Counted from the stretch's first letter, positions 24,487 through 33,404 are shown. The stretch is 61,971 nucleotides of DNA from Prevotella sp. (GCA_017477435.1 JAFUVV010000043.1:1-61971); one strand, 5' to 3'. Program-made: numbers and translations. The notes: generated by a model from the letters alone, not told the origin.

Positions 24487-26315
24487 CAGACCTGTTGCAT
24501 GTCGTGGAGCCGCCGGTAGTATCCGTCGAGCTTCATAAGGCTTTCGTGCGTGCCCCGCTCAACTATCTGTCCCTCGTGGAGGACGCATATTTCGTCGGCG
24601 TTCTTGATGGTCGACAGGCGGTGTGCGATGGCTATGGTGGTGCGGGTCTTCATTAGTCTTTCGAGGGCGTCCTGCACGAGTCGCTCGCTTTCTGTGTCGA
24701 GTGCCGAGGTGGCTTCGTCGAGGATGAGGATGGGAGGGTTCTTCAGTATTGCCCTTGCTATGGACAGGCGTTGTCGCTGTCCGCCGCTGAGGCGGCTGCC
24801 GCGGTCGCCGATGCCGGTCTGATAGCCGTGGGGGCTCTGGGTGATGAACTCGTGGGCGTTGGCGATGCGTGCTGCCTGCTCCACCTCCTCCTGCGTGGCG
24901 CCGGCAACGCCGAAGGTGATGTTGTTGAAGAAGGTGTCGTTGAAGAGGATGGCTTCCTGGTTTACATTTCCTATCAACTGGCGCAGTGAGTGTATTCCGA
25001 GGTCCTTTACGTTGACTCCGTCGATGAGCACCTCGCCCTCCTGCACGTCGTAGTAGCGGGGGATGAGGTCGACCATGGTCGACTTGCCGCTGCCGCTCTG
25101 CCCGACAAGGGCAATGGTCTTCCCCTTCGGGATGGTGAGGTTGATGTTCCTGAGCACCCATTTCTCGCCGTATCGGAAGGAGACGTCCCGGAATTCTATC
25201 TCCTTCTCAAAGGAGGCTATCTGCACGGGGTTCTCGCGCTCTTTTATGTCGCGCTCGGCAAGGAGGATCTTGTCGACGCGCTCCATCGACGCCAGTCCCT
25301 TCGGAATATTATAGCTTGCCCGCGAGAATTCCTTCAGGGGGTTGATGATGGAGTAGAGCATGACGAGGTAGAATATGAACACCGGGCCGCTCAGCACGTG
25401 GTAGTTGAGCACGAGGATGCCGCCCATCCACATGACAATGACAATCATCACCGTGCCCAGGAACTCGCTCATGGGGTGGGCGAGCTGCTGGCGGATGTTC
25501 ACTCGCATAATCTGATTGCGGTACTCGGTGTTGATGCGGTCGAAACGACTGTTCATCTTTTCCTCGGCACAGAAGGCTTTTATTATCCTCAGTCCGCCCA
25601 GTGTCTCCTCCACCTGGCTCATGGTGTCGCTCCATAGCGACTGGGCCTTTATGCTCTTCTGCTTGAGCTTGCGCCCGACGAAGCCCATGAACCAGCCGAA
25701 GACGGGCACGAAGAGGATGGTGAACACTGTCAGCTGCCACGATATGAAGATGAGCGTGGCGAAGTAGGCAATGATGAGAATGGGGTTCTTGAAGAGCATG
25801 TCGATCGACGACATGATTGAGTTTTCGATCTCTTGCACGTCGCCACTCATGCGTGCAATGATGTCGCCCTTGCGCTCTTCGCTGAAGAAGCCGAGGGAGA
25901 GCGACGTAATCTTCTTGTAGAGCTGGTTGCGTATGTCGCGCACGACACCTGTGCGGATGGGGATTATCGTTGCCGACGATAGGAAGTAGGCACCCGTCTT
26001 GAGGAATGTCATCACTGCAATGATTGCACCGAGGATGAGCAGTGTGGTGGATGCCCCGACGGTCTCCACCAACTGCTGCACGTAGTAGTTCATGTTGTTC
26101 AGAATCACCTCTTTCGCATTTCCCCAGTCCCATGCCATCACCTGCGTGGGGATGTTGGCCTCTTCGACGTTGAAGAGGATGTTCAGGATGGGGATGAGGG
26201 CCGTGAACGAGAAGATGTTGAGCACGGCCGAAAGGATGTTGAACAGCACCGACAGCGCCAGATATTTCTTGTATGGCGGTATGAATCGGCGCAATACCTG
26301 CATGAATTCCCTCAT
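24486..26315 (-). CDS. MsbA-type lipid exporter, ABC ATPase fused to permease, 609 aa
   Basis: About six membrane helices in the first 330 residues form an exporter-type permease. The ATPase domain follows with Walker A (GQSGSGKST), signature LSGGQRQRLSIARAI, Walker B (ILILDEATSALD) and a switch His in IAIAHRLSTI. This is the half-transporter layout of MsbA, which works as a homodimer in the inner membrane. The next gene is an LpxL-type acyltransferase, so lipid A transport is the likely job. Other substrates cannot be excluded from sequence. Confidence 0.85.
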   Translation of the reverse strand: MREFMQVLRRFIPPYKKYLALSVLFNILSAVLNIFSFTALIPILNILFNVEEANIPTQVMAWDWGNAKEVILNNMNYYVQQLVETVGASTTLLILGAIIAVMTFLKTGAYFLSSATIIPIRTGVVRDIRNQLYKKITSLSLGFFSEERKGDIIARMSGDVQEIENSIMSSIDMLFKNPILIIAYFATLIFISWQLTVFTILFVPVFGWFMGFVGRKLKQKSIKAQSLWSDTMSQVEETLGGLRIIKAFCAEEKMNSRFDRINTEYRNQIMRVNIRQQLAHPMSEFLGTVMIVIVMWMGGILVLNYHVLSGPVFIFYLVMLYSIINPLKEFSRASYNIPKGLASMERVDKILLAERDIKERENPVQIASFEKEIEFRDVSFRYGEKWVLRNINLTIPKGKTIALVGQSGSGKSTMVDLIPRYYDVQEGEVLIDGVNVKDLGIHSLRQLIGNVNQEAILFNDTFFNNITFGVAGATQEEVEQAARIANAHEFITQSPHGYQTGIGDRGSRLSGGQRQRLSIARAILKNPPILILDEATSALDTESERLVQDALERLMKTRTTIAIAHRLSTIKNADEICVLHEGQIVERGTHESLMKLDGYYRRLHDMQQV

Positions 26316-26334
26316 TGAGTGTGTCGCTTTGGTT

Positions 26335-27306
26335 TTATCTCTTGTTGTTTTTACTTGTTGCGGGAGCTGTCTCTGCAGCCTTGCTGACGCTGACCACCTC
26401 CACCGTGAATATCAGAGTGGAGTAGGGAGGAATCTTCCCAGCCTGGCGAGATCCGTATCCCAGGTTCTCCGGGATGTAGAGTTCCCACACGCTACCGGCC
26501 GGCATCTTGGTGAGAGCTTCGTTCCATCCTGCAATCACTTGTTTCGGGCTGAACGTTGAGGTGTCGGGGGTGCGGGTATATGATGAGTCGAAGACGGTTC
26601 CGTCGATGAGTTTTCCTTCGTACTTGACGGTCACCTTGTCGCTGCTTTCAGCGACGGCTCCGGTGCCCATCTTCACCATTCGGTACTGCAGTCCCGACTC
26701 TGTGGTGACGATGCCTTCCTGCGTTGCGTTCTCTGCGAGCCATTCCTCGTTCTCTTTCTTGTAGCGCTCGTCGCGGACGCGTTTTAGTTCGGTCATCTCT
26801 TCCTGATAGTACATCGATGCGTCCTTCAGCGTGAAGACCGTGCTGTCGCCTTTTACTGCGTCGAAGAATCCTTGCATGAATATGGGTTGCTTGAACGTGG
26901 CTGTGGTGCCGGCAATCTCTTTGTCGACGTTTGCCAAGATGTTCTGCTTCACCACTTCGGCTATCTGATAGCCTGCGGCGCGGGCTTTGAATTCGGCATT
27001 GTCGGCCTTATCGAGACCTTCTTTCAGTCCTTCGATGAAGATGGGCATGTGGGCATTGTCGACTCCGAACTTGTTCTGTATGTATTGCAGGAGGCCTCGT
27101 GTGGCGTTGACGCCTGCGGCATAGTTGAGTGTGTCGTTGTGGTCGGCGAGTACGACGACAGGTTCAACGGGAGCAGCTTGCTCCACTGTCTCCGTCTGCA
27201 CTTTTTTCTTGTCTTTCTTCTTGCCTGCCGTGGCTGGGGTGGAGATAGCTGCGGCGGCGAACAGGGCAGCGATGAATAGTATGCGTTTCATTTTCTTTGC
27301 TTTCAA
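26335..27306 (-). CDS. FKBP-type peptidyl-prolyl isomerase, exported, 323 aa
   Basis: The start gives a signal peptide (MKAKKMKRILFIAALFAAAAIST; a later Met, MKRILFIA, is possible). An FkpA-type helical N-domain follows, with GLLQYIQNKFGVDNAHMPIF. The FKBP domain ends the protein (TVKYEGKLIDGTVFDSS, PAGSVWELYIPENLGYG). The order of domains fits periplasmic chaperone/isomerases. It is the third of three FKBP genes in a row on this strand and lies downstream of a strong terminator at 27321-27352, so it may have its own promoter. Confidence 0.88.
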   Translation of the reverse strand: MKAKKMKRILFIAALFAAAAISTPATAGKKKDKKKVQTETVEQAAPVEPVVVLADHNDTLNYAAGVNATRGLLQYIQNKFGVDNAHMPIFIEGLKEGLDKADNAEFKARAAGYQIAEVVKQNILANVDKEIAGTTATFKQPIFMQGFFDAVKGDSTVFTLKDASMYYQEEMTELKRVRDERYKKENEEWLAENATQEGIVTTESGLQYRMVKMGTGAVAESSDKVTVKYEGKLIDGTVFDSSYTRTPDTSTFSPKQVIAGWNEALTKMPAGSVWELYIPENLGYGSRQAGKIPPYSTLIFTVEVVSVSKAAETAPATSKNNKR

Positions 27307-27320
27307 TTATAACCAAAAAA

Positions 27321-27352
27321 GCCCATTCTCCCCGTTGAGGTTGAGAATGGGC
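27321..27352 (-). terminator. Intrinsic terminator of the middle FKBP gene
   Basis: On the minus strand a 10-bp stem (GCCCATTCTC with GAGAATGGGC) and a 12-nt loop are followed directly by TTTTTT. This is a textbook intrinsic terminator and should separate the 27370 gene from the 26335 gene. Confidence 0.85.
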
Positions 27353-27369
27353 ATGGGTTTATATCTGTT

Positions 27370-28260
27370 TTATTTCTTCATGCTGACCAGTTCGATCTCA
27401 AACTGGAGGGCAGAATAGGGTTTGATGTATTTGCCGGTTGAGCGCTCTCCGTAGGCCAGCTCTGCGGGGATGTATACTTCCCACTTCGAACCTACAGGCA
27501 TGCGTGTGAGTATTTCTGTCCAGCCTTTTATCACCTGGTTCACGCGGAATGTGACAGGGTTGCCTCTCTCTTTTGTAGAGTCGAATACGTCTCCGTTGAT
27601 GGTCTTGCCTTCGTAGTTGACTTCCACCATTGAGGAGTCGGCGGGTATTGTGCCGTTTCCTTCTTTGATCACCTTGTAGTAGATGCCTGTGGTGTCGAGC
27701 TGTTTCACGTCGTTTTCCTTTGCTTTCTCGGCAATCCACTTTTCGCCGGCCTCTTTGTTGTCCTTATACTTTTCCTTTGCATATTCGGCCTTGATGGCGT
27801 TCATCTTTGCCATAGCTATTTCGTTGGCGGCAGCAGGGTTGGTGATGAGGTAGCTTCCCGACACTCCGTTTTTGAATCCAGCGAGGAATGTCTTCATTGG
27901 AATCGACATTGCAGAGTCGCCGTCGTAGAGCTGGAGGCTGATGTTCTTTGCCATTGTAGCCACCTGCATACCGAGTGCGATGCCGGCGTTGTAGGCTTTG
28001 TTCTTCTTGCTTGCACCTTCGTTGGCGCTTACTTCAAGACCTTTGAGGAAGTCGCCGAAATAGGCTGAGTCGACGCCGAGAGTGCCGATCAGGTAGTCGG
28101 CCAGGCCTTGTGTCTGTGCCATACCGACGGCGTAGGCGAAGGTGTCGACGTCGTTCTTCAGTTCGACGTTAGTTCTTTTCCCGATTTTCCCCATTTTCTT
28201 GCAGGAGACGAATCCTGACATGATGATAGCTGCGAGAGCTACGATAAAAATTTTTTTCAT
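27370..28260 (-). CDS. FKBP-type peptidyl-prolyl isomerase, lipoprotein, 296 aa
   Basis: A lipoprotein signal (MKKIFIVALAAIIMSGFVSC) ends in Cys20. An FkpA-like helical domain follows (DTFAYAVGMAQTQGLADYLI), then the FKBP domain (VEVNYEGKTINGDVFDST, PVGSKWEVYIPAELAYGERS). The product is anchored in a membrane facing the periplasm and speeds proline isomerisation in exported proteins. It lies between a cytoplasmic-type FKBP gene upstream and an exported one downstream. Confidence 0.88.
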   Translation of the reverse strand: MKKIFIVALAAIIMSGFVSCKKMGKIGKRTNVELKNDVDTFAYAVGMAQTQGLADYLIGTLGVDSAYFGDFLKGLEVSANEGASKKNKAYNAGIALGMQVATMAKNISLQLYDGDSAMSIPMKTFLAGFKNGVSGSYLITNPAAANEIAMAKMNAIKAEYAKEKYKDNKEAGEKWIAEKAKENDVKQLDTTGIYYKVIKEGNGTIPADSSMVEVNYEGKTINGDVFDSTKERGNPVTFRVNQVIKGWTEILTRMPVGSKWEVYIPAELAYGERSTGKYIKPYSALQFEIELVSMKK

Positions 28261-28340
28261 TTTTGCTTTTCTTTTATTATTTGATTGTTTGCTTGTCTGT
28301 TTTATTTTTCACTTTTCTTTTTTCATGTTTCGCTTGTCCT

Positions 28341-28946
28341 CTACATCACTTCGATGAGTTCCACATCGAACACGAGAGCGGCGAATGGTGGTATCTGTGC
28401 TCCTGCTCCTCGCTCGCCATAGCCGAGGTGGTAGGGGATGAAGAAGCGGTATTTTGCTCCTTCCTGCATGAGCTGCAATCCTTCTGTCCATCCTGCTATG
28501 ACTCCGTTGAGCGGGAATGTGGCGGGTTCTCCCCGCTGCAGCGAGCTGTCGAAGAGTGTTCCGTCGACGAGCATGCCTTCGTAGTGGCACTTCACCTGGT
28601 CGGTTGCCTTTGGCCGGCGGCCGTTGCCCTCGCGCAGTACTTTGTACTGTAACCCGCTTGGCAGTGTGACCACGCCGTCTTTCTTGGCGTTTTCTTCCAG
28701 ATATTTCTCGCCCTCGGCCTTTGCTGCCTTGTATTTCTCGGCGGCTGCGGCGCGCTGTTTCTGCTCCTGCTCTTGGAAGAAGTTCTGCACGAGCGTCTCT
28801 GCCTCTCCTGCGGCGATGAGCGGTTTGCGACCGGCAACAACGTCCTTTATTGCCTGTGCGAAGTCGTCGATGTTCAGTTCCTGTGCTCCCATATCGAGCA
28901 GCTGGTGGCCAATTCCGAGGCCTAATGCATAGCTAACTTTATCCAT
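28341..28946 (-). CDS. FKBP-type peptidyl-prolyl isomerase without signal peptide, 201 aa
   Basis: No signal peptide is seen (MDKVSYALGLGIGHQLLDMG). A short helical domain leads into the FKBP domain (VKCHYEGMLVDGTLFDSS, QEGAKYRFFIPYHLGYGERG). The core is close to those of the two downstream products, so the three genes come from tandem duplication with different export signals. The Ala/Lys/Glu-rich linker (QEQEQKQRAAAAEKYKAAKA) is probably one helix. Confidence 0.87.
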   Translation of the reverse strand: MDKVSYALGLGIGHQLLDMGAQELNIDDFAQAIKDVVAGRKPLIAAGEAETLVQNFFQEQEQKQRAAAAEKYKAAKAEGEKYLEENAKKDGVVTLPSGLQYKVLREGNGRRPKATDQVKCHYEGMLVDGTLFDSSLQRGEPATFPLNGVIAGWTEGLQLMQEGAKYRFFIPYHLGYGERGAGAQIPPFAALVFDVELIEVM

Positions 28947-28999
28947 GTCTGTGTCTGTAATCTTTCGTGAAAATCTTATCTGTTTCGCATTTTGCGCTG

Positions 29000-29033
29000 C
29001 AAAATTAATACTTTTATCTGATTATGTAGCAAA
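29000..29033 (-). promoter_or_regulatory. Putative promoter of the FKBP cluster
   Basis: On the minus strand TAATTTTG (29000-29007) fits the -7 box, and TTTG at 29030-29033 lies 22 nt upstream, slightly more than the usual spacing. The first FKBP start is about 54 nt downstream. Confidence 0.5.
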
Positions 29034-29360
29034 TATACCGAAAATTAATGTTTTTTTATAGTTCGCGCGCCCACGAAAGCACATCGTCGCTGCCATCGCA
29101 CGCTGTCTCTATTATGAACGATGAAAAAGAAGTTTTCGAAGTTTTTTAAGATTCCTAAAACGGACAAAAATAACGAAATACACGAAAAAAGTTTTTGCAT
29201 TCTTTCGGCGTTTTAGCCCTTTAAGGGGTAAAGACCTCGATATTCTAGAATAGGTAAAACCACGAATCACACGAATCTGACGAATCATTTCGTGTTTAAA
29301 TCCGCGAGATCTGCGTGAGTGTAAATCATTCAGTGCAAAAAAGAATGGAAATTTAATTAA
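29034..29360. other. Intergenic region with degenerate ACCACGAATC-type repeats
   Basis: No gene is supported here. A run of related short words (ACCACGAATCACACGAATC, then ACGAATCATTTCGTG) lies at 29256-29295. A stretch at 29143-29190 (GATTCCTAAAACGGAC) resembles 31982-32025 (GATTCCTAAAACGAAC). CATTCAGTGCAAAA at 29327 repeats at 31957. These repeats frame the LRR and DUF2971 genes. Confidence 0.5.
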
Positions 29361-29361
29361 T

Positions 29362-29398
29362 ATCCCCCGTCTGCAGGGAGTGCCAGCGGACGGGGGAT
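29362..29398 (-). terminator. Hairpin after the LRR gene
   Basis: A 13-bp GC-rich stem (ATCCCCCGTCTGC with GCGGACGGGGGAT, one G-T pair) lies 52 nt beyond the stop of the LRR gene. No strong T-run follows, but position and stability fit a terminator. Confidence 0.6.
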
Positions 29399-29449
29399 TC
29401 GTCTTATCTTACCACAGATTTAGCAGATAAAACAGATTCTTTTTGATTT

Positions 29450-30754
29450 CTATTTCACCACCACTTTCTTCGTCGTGCCGTCGCTCATGCGGATGATGTT
29501 CACGCCTCGCTGTGGGGTGGATAGCTTTTCACCACGCAGATTAAACCGTTCCTCCTCTGTCGCATCGATGCTTACCGAACTTATCCCTGATGGAATACCC
29601 TCCTCGATAAAAACAAAATTCTTCCAACCATCTGTCGATTTATACTTCTCCATCGTTCCCTTCGGGATGTAGAGAGTAGCATTTTTGTAAATCGCATCCG
29701 AGAAAGACGAGCCTGTATTCTGCGTCGGTTCCTCAATGTAACTCTTTATTTCCAAAAGATCATATTGAGTAAAATTAAAAGCTTGCGACCTAATGCTTGT
29801 TACGCTGTTGGGAATTGTTATAGATGTAAGCCCTGAGCATCCATAGAATGTACCCATTCCGATGCTTGTTACGTTGTTGGGGATTGTTACCGATGTGAGT
29901 TCGGAGCAACCTAGGAATGCCCAAGCTCCGATACTTGTCACGCTGTTTGGTATAACAAGATTTGTAATCTCTGTATTTTCATCACTATATAAATGATGAG
30001 CATAGCGCAGAGGGTTGCTTCCCATACTATTGACGTTTGGGTCAATTACAAGCAAAATATTGCACCATGCTGCGATATCTTTAACTATTACCTTTTTGAG
30101 CCCGGAGCAACCAGAGAACGCACCTACCCCTATGCTTGTAACGCTATTGGGTATTGTGACAGAGGCAAGGCCAGAGCAGCCCTCGAACGCATATTTTTCT
30201 ATGCTCGTCACGCTGTTTGGTATAACAAGATTTGTAATCTCCGTGTTCTCATCGCTATAAAGATGGTTAGCATAGTACAGAGGGTTACTATAGTAATTGC
30301 CAAAAGAAATATTATACCATGCAGTGATGTCTTTTACGATTACTTTCTTTAGTCCGGAGCAACCGCTGAATGCATTATCTCCGATGCTTGTCACGTTGTT
30401 AGGAATAGTGATAGATGGAAGCCCATAGCAGTTATAGAATGCGCCTTCTCCGATGTTTGTCACGCTATCGGGAATTGTTACTGATGTAAGGTCTTGGCAG
30501 TAGCGGAAAGCATTTTTTCCTATACTTGTCACTTTTCTTGTGCGACCAGCATAAGTAACAAAAGAAGGTATTTTAATATTACCACTATATTTTTTAGAAC
30601 TATATGTAACTTCTAATTCTTGACTATCATTGATGTAATTATAATATATGGTCACTCCATCCTCGTTCATTACGGAGATACTATAAGCAAACAATTGGAA
30701 GAAGGGTGTTAATGCTATGGTCAATAATAAACCCATTTTATTCTTTTGTTTCAT
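29450..30754 (-). CDS. BspA-like leucine-rich repeat surface protein, 434 aa
   Basis: A signal peptide (MGLLLTIALTPFFQLFAYS region) is followed by at least six LRR_5 units of the TpLRR/BspA type (VTIPNSVTSIG.GAF.GCSGL). Two near-identical longer blocks (NPLYYANHLYSDENTEITN and NPLRYAHHLYSDENTEITN) show recent internal duplication. The C-terminus (FNLRGEKLSTPQRGVNIIRM) looks like a type IX sorting domain, so the protein is probably exported across the outer membrane. BspA-type proteins bind host or microbial surfaces. The frame is intact. The DUF2971 gene lies 115 nt upstream on the same strand. Confidence 0.85.
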   Translation of the reverse strand: MKQKNKMGLLLTIALTPFFQLFAYSISVMNEDGVTIYYNYINDSQELEVTYSSKKYSGNIKIPSFVTYAGRTRKVTSIGKNAFRYCQDLTSVTIPDSVTNIGEGAFYNCYGLPSITIPNNVTSIGDNAFSGCSGLKKVIVKDITAWYNISFGNYYSNPLYYANHLYSDENTEITNLVIPNSVTSIEKYAFEGCSGLASVTIPNSVTSIGVGAFSGCSGLKKVIVKDIAAWCNILLVIDPNVNSMGSNPLRYAHHLYSDENTEITNLVIPNSVTSIGAWAFLGCSELTSVTIPNNVTSIGMGTFYGCSGLTSITIPNSVTSIRSQAFNFTQYDLLEIKSYIEEPTQNTGSSFSDAIYKNATLYIPKGTMEKYKSTDGWKNFVFIEEGIPSGISSVSIDATEEERFNLRGEKLSTPQRGVNIIRMSDGTTKKVVVK

Positions 30755-30869
30755 AATAAATATGTATTTAATGAGTGAATAAATATGTAAGATTAAATTC
30801 TACCAAATAATGATTCTTATATAAGTGTTTTTAAACTTTATTATCGAAAATTTTAAAGCAAATAACATA

Positions 30870-31619
30870 TTAATTATGCTCTATCAGATGTGAAAACTCG
30901 ATTTTCCCTCTCAAGAATTCGAATGAATTTTCCAATCCGTTTTTTAGAATTACGTTGTATTGTCTTGACAACAATGGAGATAGAATGATTTTTTTTATTA
31001 AAGTTTCATTATTTATCTTTAAAACTTCATGATGTTCTGTACTTAATACGCATAGACGTAGTTCTGTTTCATCTTCATATGCTAAATACTTTGTAAATAT
31101 CGCAGCATCCACAGTTCCTGTAACCTTTTCATCATCATAATTTACTTTCTTGATGATGACTGTCATTCCTTTTGAGTCAATACTAGATATTAAACAATTT
31201 ATAGTTGTTTCAATTCTGACAGCATTTCTACCATAGCATTTCCAATTGAGGATGTTTTCATTACATTTGTTATGATGTCCATAGGTCCAACATGAGACAC
31301 ATATATTATATGCCTCTTTTATCTTCCTACTTAATTCCTCATAGTAAGAAATTTGGTCTTTGGAAATCTTGGAAGGTTGTATCATAAAAAAATTTTTTAT
31401 ATTCTCTTTATGTCCGTGCTCTCTTCTATCTGAAAAAGATTTGCGGTTAGCAACATATAAGGCTTGCGATTTTAACATATCAATTAGATAATTGATGTCG
31501 ATGTACTTGTAAATTTTGTCATTGACATTCATTTCCTTATGAACCAATATGTTATTCATTACATTATATTCATTTAAGTTAAAATCTCTTAATGAAATAA
31601 TCGGTTCTTTTGTTTCCAT
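30870..31619 (-). CDS. DUF2971 family protein, 249 aa
   Basis: The N-terminal KYIDINYLIDMLKSQALYVANRKSF resembles the opening of DUF2971 (a tyrosine followed by a short helix and strand). The centre has CVSCWTYGHHNKCNENILNWKCYG, which matches the CFS...W..YG core. No signal peptide is present. DUF2971 proteins have no fixed function but are frequent in defence islands and mobile regions. The gene is AT-rich compared with the core genes and has a long 5' leader with its own promoter, suggesting recent arrival and post-transcriptional control. Confidence 0.7.
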   Translation of the reverse strand: METKEPIISLRDFNLNEYNVMNNILVHKEMNVNDKIYKYIDINYLIDMLKSQALYVANRKSFSDRREHGHKENIKNFFMIQPSKISKDQISYYEELSRKIKEAYNICVSCWTYGHHNKCNENILNWKCYGRNAVRIETTINCLISSIDSKGMTVIIKKVNYDDEKVTGTVDAAIFTKYLAYEDETELRLCVLSTEHHEVLKINNETLIKKIILSPLLSRQYNVILKNGLENSFEFLRGKIEFSHLIEHN

Positions 31620-31932
31620 ATTTTTCCATGCCTAACGTCTCCCTCCTCGGCTTTAAAAAATGACATGAAAAAGACGTGGGAGAAACTACTCTCGCATATC
31701 CCACGGTAGGGCTCTCGCATCGCCTCGCATCAAGATATGCAACTCGAGTCAGCCCACGCCATGATATATTATACTTGTCAGCCATTGGCCGGTGCATAAT
31801 ACACCCATCGTGGACGTTCGGTTGCGAAATCTTCCGATGCTGAATTTGCGAGATTCTACCGTAGAAGATAACGTTCGAAAACGTCCTTTTTCCAAAAAGT
31901 TATGACCCTTGTACCCTTGCGGACTACTCGAG
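31620..31932 (-). promoter_or_regulatory. Long structured 5' leader of the DUF2971 gene
   Basis: About 310 nt separate the predicted transcript start from the ATG. The leader is more GC-rich than the gene and holds several stems, for example CGTGGGA (near 31706 reading leftward) with TCCCACG. TTCTACGGTAGAA lies near 31855. A short ORF (MHRPMADKYNISWRGLTRV) starts at 31797 inside it and could act as a leader peptide. I do not recognise a known riboswitch class. Confidence 0.45.
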
Positions 31933-31938
31933 TCGTTG

Positions 31939-31969
31939 CAAAGTTATATATTTTTTCATTCAGTGCAAA
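31939..31969 (-). promoter_or_regulatory. Promoter of the DUF2971 gene
   Basis: On the minus strand TTTG (31966-31969), a 19-nt spacer and TAACTTTG (31939-31946) match the consensus exactly. The upstream box lies inside the repeat shared with 29327-29347. Confidence 0.75.
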
Positions 31970-32040
31970 AAGAATGTGATTTTTTTTAGATTCCTAAAAC
32001 GAACAGTAATAGCTAAACACACGAAAAGAGATGACCTTTA

Positions 32041-32077
32041 CGCCAAAATTTTGGCCTATAGCTCAAATTGCAGGCTG
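32041..32077. repeat. Outer left end of the insertion sequence with direct repeat
   Basis: The 13-mer CGCCAAAATTTTG (32041-32053) recurs at 33399-33411. TATAGCTCAAATTGCAGGC (from 32057) is the inverse of 33378-33398 with two mismatches. This marks the left boundary of the element, although a 3-nt GCC separates the direct repeat from the inverted repeat here. Confidence 0.65.
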
Positions 32078-32207
32078 AAATTGCTCTCAAAGTTCGATAA
32101 ACACAGATGTTTCGAGAGATCAAGCTGCTTCAGATACAAATCGATGTTTAAAATTGCTCAATAGCTCATTTTGCAGGCTGGAAGAGGTCTGAATCCCTTA
32201 TAGCCAC

Positions 32208-32215
32208 TAACTTTG
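32208..32215 (+). promoter_or_regulatory. Possible -7 box of the transposase gene
   Basis: TAACTTTG matches TAnnTTTG and lies 28 nt after the inner left inverted repeat. No TTTG box is found at the right distance. If it is used, the transcript begins near 32222 and the start at 32250 is the first usable ATG. Confidence 0.35.
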
Positions 32216-32249
32216 CATGCATTCAAGCTATCAAAAAAGCAGGGTTAGT

Positions 32250-33206
32250 ATGTTCAAAATGAGATGTCAAGTATGTGGTGGTACACATACGAAGAAGAAT
32301 GGTGTGCGCAAAGGCGTACAGTTGTACAAATGCAAGGATTGCGGCCATCAGTTCCGCTCTGGGATCGACGTCAGTGCGGATGATTTATGGATTGCCTATC
32401 AGCAGGGGAAGCAGACCATAAGTGAGCTTTCCGCGTGCTACGGCATGAGTGTTTCCACCGTCAAGCGCAGGCTGCAAGGCGTTAAGCGTGAGTGGGTGCA
32501 GCCTCAGCTCTCAGGTGAGGGATTCGTACATCTGGACGTTACCTACTGGGGACGCGGTTTCGGTGTCCTGCTGGCACTGGACACACAGACGTGCATGCCG
32601 CTCTACATGGCCTTTGTAAAGAGTGAGACGGTGAAGGACTATGAGGCTGCGGTCAACTCGATAAGGGAACGCGGATATGTCATACGCGGTCTGATCGTAG
32701 ACGGCAAGCAGAGTCTGTTCAGGACCATTTCCGACTATCCGATACAAATGTGCCAGTTCCATATGAAACAGATAATCCGACGCTATCTCACACAGAATCA
32801 CAAGATGCTGTCAAGCAGAGAGCTTATGGACCTGATAGGCAGGCTGCACAGGAGCGCCGAGGCTGATTTCAAGAGAGACTACCGGGAATGGAAGATGAGA
32901 TGGAAGGCCACGATAAATCACAGGAGCCTCCACAAAGACGGCAGAATGCATTATGCCCACCAGCGTCTCAGAGCCGCGGTGACAAGCCTGGACTTCTATA
33001 TGCCCTACCTCTTCACCTTCCAGAGAGAGGAGTGCAGGGGGATGCCCAACACGAACAACAAGATAGAAGGCACGTTCACTGACTTGAAGAAGAACCTGAA
33101 CAACCACAGCGGACTGACGATGGAGAACCGCAGGCGATTCATTTCCGGGTTTTTCCTGACACTGACAGAATCTCTGGACATGGAAAAGCAGAAGCCCCGC
33201 AGATAG
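32250..33206 (+). CDS. IS256-family transposase, variant zinc-binding type, about 318 aa
   Basis: The N-terminus has a zinc ribbon (CQVCGGTHTKKNGVRKG, then YKCKDCGHQF) and an HTH (QTISELSACYGMSVSTVKRRL). A DDE-type catalytic domain follows with Asp in VHLDVTYWG, Asp in GLIVDGKQSLF and Glu in NNKIEGTFTDLK. This is the layout of the zinc-binding variant of IS256-like transposases. The ATG at 32217 gives a longer frame, but the -7 box at 32208 makes 32250 more likely. The gene fills the inner inverted repeat unit. Confidence 0.88.
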   Translation: MFKMRCQVCGGTHTKKNGVRKGVQLYKCKDCGHQFRSGIDVSADDLWIAYQQGKQTISELSACYGMSVSTVKRRLQGVKREWVQPQLSGEGFVHLDVTYWGRGFGVLLALDTQTCMPLYMAFVKSETVKDYEAAVNSIRERGYVIRGLIVDGKQSLFRTISDYPIQMCQFHMKQIIRRYLTQNHKMLSSRELMDLIGRLHRSAEADFKRDYREWKMRWKATINHRSLHKDGRMHYAHQRLRAAVTSLDFYMPYLFTFQREECRGMPNTNNKIEGTFTDLKKNLNNHSGLTMENRRRFISGFFLTLTESLDMEKQKPRR

Positions 33207-33404
33207 AGACTCCTGCCACACATACCGTCTCGCGTAATCCTTCCCTCATGGAACTGCTCCCAGACAGAGATTCACTATGCTTTAGAGAAAGCAAAAAGAT
33301 ACTAGTCTGTTTGTTCAAAAAAACTGATGAAAAAAGCAGCCTGCAAAATGAGCTATTGACTACCTAATGCTAAAAATCAGCCTGCAAAATGAGCTATACG
33401 CCAA

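Larger units (their letters stand above)
32057..33398 (+). mobile_element. IS256-variant insertion sequence with doubled terminal inverted repeats
   Basis: Two nested inverted repeat pairs bound the transposase gene. The outer pair is 32057-32077 with 33378-33398. The inner pair is 32158-32180 with 33337-33359 and is a perfect 23-bp match. Both contain the core TAGCTCA..TTGCAGGCTG. The inner pair defines a 1202-bp unit. The outer pair may be subterminal repeats or the ends of an older insertion. A 13-bp direct repeat flanks the outer pair. The transposase frame is intact, so the element may still be active. Confidence 0.8.

Noticed and set aside
31579-31797. 72-aa open frame (MHRPMADKYN...) as a protein gene
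   Set aside because: It lies in the leader of the DUF2971 gene and overlaps its start in another frame; I treat it as a possible leader ORF only.
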